Positions 33,042 to 35,581 of a DNA stretch of 35,581 nt are shown piece after piece. The stretch spans positions 1 through 35,581 of the forward strand of contig JANQLH010000150.1 of assembly GCA_028280735.1 (NCBI GenBank). Reading direction: 5' to 3'. The notes under the pieces are model-generated. The model did no database searches. It saw only the letters and a list, made by a program, of their open reading frames with translations, and was not told the origin of the DNA. Positions within the stretch are counted from its first letter, which is position 1. Each line of letters starts with the position of its first letter. The translations under genes and the position numbers were made by a program. The stretch comes from SAR324 cluster bacterium (lineage in GTDB: Bacteria; SAR324; XYD2-FULL-50-16).

Positions 33042-33502
33042 GCCGTGCTCTTTATTCGGCCATGGATCAACCTGTCAACCGAGAATCGTCCACTGCCGCC
33101 GATCATTGTTCCAAGAGCCAAACCAATCATCAACAGATGATACTCATATCCTTCACCGGCTTGATTTCCGAACCAGTTCATGAAAAAGCCATACTGAAGA
33201 TGTACCATGAATATGGCTCCCAGCATGATCAGGAAGATACCAAACGACATGAATCTGCCGAAGAAACCAAATATCAATGCCAACGCTCCCAGGGACTCTC
33301 CCAGGATGACCAGGAATGCGATAATCCATGGCAACCCGTTTCCGGTCAAAAACTCCATCGTTTTTGAAAAACCGAACCCACCATACCAGCCGAACAGCTT
33401 TTGAGCGCCATGGGGAAACATGACCAGGCCCAAAGTCACACGAATCACCAATCCCGTCAAAGATTCATCCGTGCTCGTCAGCCTTTCAATCAATGCTTTC
33501 AT
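33038..33502 (-). CDS. DoxX-family membrane protein
   Basis: 154 residues from the ATG at 33500-33502, chosen because GGAGG lies four bases upstream; the frame is open 11 codons further. Four hydrophobic segments are visible. The family start LVIRVTLGLVMFPHGAQKLFGWYGGFGF is classical (given across positions ~18-45). LVILGESLGALALIFGFFGR and the polar WFGNQAGEGYEYHLLMIGLAL follow. DoxX relatives take part in membrane redox or quinone-linked stress functions in some bacteria, which would fit the neighbouring reductase, pirin and LysR genes, though it is transcribed separately. It shares the palindromic TTAA stop with lysR. Confidence 0.93.
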   Translation of the reverse strand: MKALIERLTSTDESLTGLVIRVTLGLVMFPHGAQKLFGWYGGFGFSKTMEFLTGNGLPWIIAFLVILGESLGALALIFGFFGRFMSFGIFLIMLGAIFMVHLQYGFFMNWFGNQAGEGYEYHLLMIGLALGTMIGGSGRFSVDRLIHGRIKSTA

Positions 33503-33603
33503 TTTGCCTCCGGATTTTGTTTCTCGAAAAGACAAAGGTGTCTTTCAACTGATTTCAGAGTATCAAATCCACAATCTAAAAAAAGGATAAAAAACTGAGG
33601 AGC

Positions 33604-33751
33604 ATGATCATTTTTTTTGAACATGTTCGATTGGAAGATACTATGCTGAAAGAGCTTGGGTTTGATATCCGCAGTGAGGCAGATGCTGGTCCGGATTTGG
33701 GTTGACGGGGAACAAGCCGACGATCTAACAAAACGTTTATCAGAGAGCTAA
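33604..33751 (+). pseudogene. Possible frameshifted remnant of a small DUF2007-like gene
   Basis: A frame from the ATG at 33604 encodes 33 residues (FEHVRLEDTMLKELGFDIRSEA region) and stops at 33703-33705. A +1 frame from about 33683 continues VRIWVDGEQADDLTKRLSES to a stop at 33749-33751. Joined, they resemble the short signal-transducing DUF2007 proteins, in which a helix-strand pair is followed by a V-x-V/I-W-V strand and a helix. A GAGGAG lies immediately before the ATG. It may instead be noise or an assembly error. Confidence 0.35.
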
Positions 33752-33766
33752 GCGATATCAGGTGAT

Positions 33767-34546
33767 TCAGATAATTGTGGAAAACAACTTGGCTTGATCA
33801 ATAAACTGAAGGTTGATTTCAAGATCGGAAATGATTTGTTGGGCTACGAGATAGGTGGAAAGAACATCCGCCTTGCAATACCTCACAAGTTTTTCTTTTG
33901 CCTGCTGATCCCCCTTTTGCCAATCCAGGAAAAGGCTGATTGCTTCAAACCCGTCAATGGAAGCAATTTCTTGTGGTCTTTTAATATACAGTTCTTTTTC
34001 GATTGATTTTAAGCCACCCCGGTAGCCGAGGTGATAACAAATCCATCTTAAATCGATGAAGGGACAACCGATATCGGGAATATTAAAGGCATTTTCGACA
34101 AAGGGTATATCAAAGCTGTTGCCGTTAAAGGCAACCAGCAGGCTTGAATTTTCAACCATTTCAAGAAAATCATCCAGATTTTCCTGAAACAAAAAGGTAT
34201 GTAATTGACCCTTTTGATAAGCAACGATGACTGTGATGATGCTGTCGTACGACGACAGGCCGGTGGTTTCTATATCGAAAAACGTTGCCTGATCAAAATA
34301 ATCAGCTAATATTCGCCAGTGTTCTTTGGAAGGTAGTTGTTTGACAAGATAGCCTATATCATCCTTTTCAAGAGCAACCCGACTGGCCTCCAGCTGTTCC
34401 AAAAACTGATCTCGTCTCTGCCCGCCAAAAGGCAAGGAATCCGGGGTTTTAAGGCAATCGGACCAGGAGAGCAATCCAAGTGACTTCAATCGTTTTTCCG
34501 TTTTTGGTCCGATCCCCGTGCAATGGATAAAAGTTTGGTCTATCAA
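33767..34546 (-). CDS. mrfB: RNase H-like 3'-5' exonuclease, YprB/MrfB family
   Basis: 259 residues. A helix-hairpin-helix-like start, HCTGIGPKTEKRLKSLGLLSW (positions ~9-29), is followed by the YprB ribonuclease-H-like exonuclease domain. FFDIETTGLS (about 94) gives Asp and Glu, FNGNSFDIPF the next Asp, and YCKADVLSTYLV the last Asp with Tyr four residues before, a DEDDy-type active site. IDLRWICYHLGYRGGLKSIE is family-typical. In Bacillus the YprB homologue MrfB works with helicase MrfA (YprA) in repair of mitomycin-C damage. Here the gene overlaps the helicase gene upstream by 4 bp, the same pairing. It lacks the TPR extension of the Bacillus protein. Confidence 0.85.
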   Translation of the reverse strand: MIDQTFIHCTGIGPKTEKRLKSLGLLSWSDCLKTPDSLPFGGQRRDQFLEQLEASRVALEKDDIGYLVKQLPSKEHWRILADYFDQATFFDIETTGLSSYDSIITVIVAYQKGQLHTFLFQENLDDFLEMVENSSLLVAFNGNSFDIPFVENAFNIPDIGCPFIDLRWICYHLGYRGGLKSIEKELYIKRPQEIASIDGFEAISLFLDWQKGDQQAKEKLVRYCKADVLSTYLVAQQIISDLEINLQFIDQAKLFSTII

Positions 34547-35581
34547 TGAATTCGCTCTCTTTTCTTTTGCAATAATTTAGCAGCTTTTCCAAGTTTCTGT
34601 TTTACCTGTAAACGCAAAGATTCTTTTTCTGTGAGTTCAATGGCCCCCCGGATCGCTGATTTAACAGTTTTAACGTTTGGGATGTCGAGATTACCGGTTA
34701 ATAATGCGTTTAGCAGTGATTTACTGCAGGCCACCGAAGCGTTTGATTCGATCAGTAAATTTTCCAGTTCCTCGTTGGTCACGCCCGGGGGTAATGGAGG
34801 TACGCAGGCAGGACAACCACTGGTGCAATCGCAGCTGGTCAACATATCCAGGCACATCTCAAGACAGCTTTCAATCTTCTCAAAAGACTTTTCGGCATAA
34901 CCAACACCACCTTCAATGGAATCAAACATGTAAAGAGCACTTTTCCAATACAAAGAGTCCGTTTCAACCAGGGAGACATCGGTATCGAGATCCTTGACAT
35001 CTGCCATACACAGGATAGGTGCCGTATGACGAAGCAAATAACTAAGTCCGTACAAAGCGGCTCCGACATATCGTTTGTCGATGTCTTCCATTTTTTCACA
35101 CCAGGATTTAGGAACCAGCATGCAAAATCCCGTGGTGTCGTATTCAAACGCCGGCAGTGTAATAGGCCCATAACCGATATTTTCATAACTGCGTTCCCGG
35201 ATCTTTTTGTATAGTTTTGGCTGTTTGTTGTAACGGATATAGCCAAAATCGATTTGAGCACCGTTTAATTCACGTTTTGCTTCTGATTCCGTAAGCTCGA
35301 TCCGGCCTTCCCAGTGTGCTTCCGTGTAGTAGTCGACAGTGACTTCTTCTACTTTGCATAGCTTTTTTTCCAGGTCCAGGTCCAAGGACATAAATTTTCT
35401 TCCCAAATGGTGGTAGATGGCGTCTTTATATAATTCACCCCTGGCCCCGATTGGATCGAGTTCCCCGATCACTTTGCTGCCGCAATAAATCTCGATATTA
35501 TGATCCGTCATACCTCTTAAACTAACCCCTTTTGCGGGGTAGTCCTGCAAGGAATAGCGCAGGGTATCCCGATAAGGAAGC
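34543..35581 (-). CDS. mrfA: DEAD/DEAH-box helicase with DUF1998/MZB C-terminus, YprA/MrfA-like (N-terminus off window)
   Basis: Only the C-terminal ~346 residues are inside the window. The frame stays open to the right edge, where the helicase motor domains should lie. Seen here are PYRDTLRYSLQDYPAKGVSLR, then the conserved block ELDPIGARGELYKDAIYHHLGRKF, YTEAHWEGRIELTE, and LPAFEYDTTGFCMLVP. The MZB metal site is CDCTSGCPACVPP with its cluster of Cys. This is the C-terminal organisation of YprA (MrfA)-type helicases, and the overlap with the YprB-like exonuclease supports that identity over other DUF1998 helicases such as DrmB of DISARM. Expected to unwind or translocate on DNA during excision of crosslinked or bulky damage. 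Confidence 0.82.
   Translation of the reverse strand, partial: LPYRDTLRYSLQDYPAKGVSLRGMTDHNIEIYCGSKVIGELDPIGARGELYKDAIYHHLGRKFMSLDLDLEKKLCKVEEVTVDYYTEAHWEGRIELTESEAKRELNGAQIDFGYIRYNKQPKLYKKIRERSYENIGYGPITLPAFEYDTTGFCMLVPKSWCEKMEDIDKRYVGAALYGLSYLLRHTAPILCMADVKDLDTDVSLVETDSLYWKSALYMFDSIEGGVGYAEKSFEKIESCLEMCLDMLTSCDCTSGCPACVPPLPPGVTNEELENLLIESNASVACSKSLLNALLTGNLDIPNVKTVKSAIRGAIELTEKESLRLQVKQKLGKAAKLLQKKRERIH

Noticed and set aside
33767-35581. DISARM-type defence module (DUF1998 helicase)
   Set aside because: The gene overlaps a YprB-like exonuclease, the MrfA-MrfB pairing. No DISARM methylase or phospholipase D gene is present in the window.
1-35581. tRNA or rRNA genes
   Set aside because: No cloverleaf or conserved rRNA sequence was seen in any intergenic region on either strand; this was a visual check only.

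Overview
The window (about 42% GC by eye) comes from the chromosome of a Gram-negative, LPS-bearing bacterium. It carries lpxC (lipid A), hldE (LPS heptose), lspA (lipoprotein maturation), an outer-membrane barrel protein and a liv-type ABC transporter. The gene mix (UbiD, HldE, MEMO1-family protein, YprA/YprB-type repair pair, heptamer-rich intergenic repeats) would suit a deltaproteobacterial or related lineage. That is only an impression; no rRNA or other decisive marker is present. Housekeeping genes alternate with lineage-specific unknowns, so this does not look like one mobile island.

Layout, left to right. (1) 1-3280, minus strand: branched-chain amino acid uptake genes livK-livH-livM, with livM running off the left edge and three stem-loops in the livK-livH spacer. 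(2) 3785-6131, plus strand: a good promoter, then lspA overlapping a ubiD-family decarboxylase. (3) 6144-6857, minus: rsmI. (4) 7042-8670, plus: an exported protein with two CsgG-like domains fused to a sulfatase-modifying-factor (FGE) fold. (5) 8675-11431, minus: hldE-rsmD-small exported SmpA-like protein. (6) 11601-14293, plus: a promoter and a two-gene operon of a small basic, probably winged-helix, protein and a large AAA-type ATPase. (7) 14311-18551, minus: CDP-glycerol glycerophosphotransferase-like protein, MEMO1-family protein, small secreted protein and a metallo-beta-lactamase-fold protein. (8) 18972-21838, plus: outer-membrane barrel protein and hemL. (9) 21842-24381, minus: lpxC, a methyltransferase and a TerB-like protein. 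(10) 24892-27240, plus: an unrecognised 782-residue protein ending in two receiver-like folds. (11) 27248-32038, minus: Old Yellow Enzyme-type oxidoreductase, M48 protease, pirin and glutathionyl-hydroquinone reductase. (12) 32154-33041, plus: a LysR regulator divergent from the reductase, with a palindromic site between them, followed by a convergent doxX. (13) 33767-35581, minus: a YprB/MrfB-type exonuclease and the C-terminal part of a YprA/MrfA-type helicase.

The main non-coding find is a family of MITE-like elements. There are two nearly full copies (24497-24715 and 29814-30046) and one right-half copy (30075-30181). They have imperfect terminal inverted repeats around TGTCTGAACGAAAA and arms made of tandem 7-bp GCTGANN units. 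The right-half copy abuts the pirin gene, and its terminal repeat supplies the pirin stop codon. Other candidates for novelty are the 782-residue protein, the small basic protein/AAA operon, the CsgG-CsgG-FGE fusion, and an HldE whose nucleotidyltransferase HxGH motif reads SAGH. Genes are tightly packed: all six convergent gene pairs are separated by 17 bp or less or overlap, with no room for an ordinary terminator.
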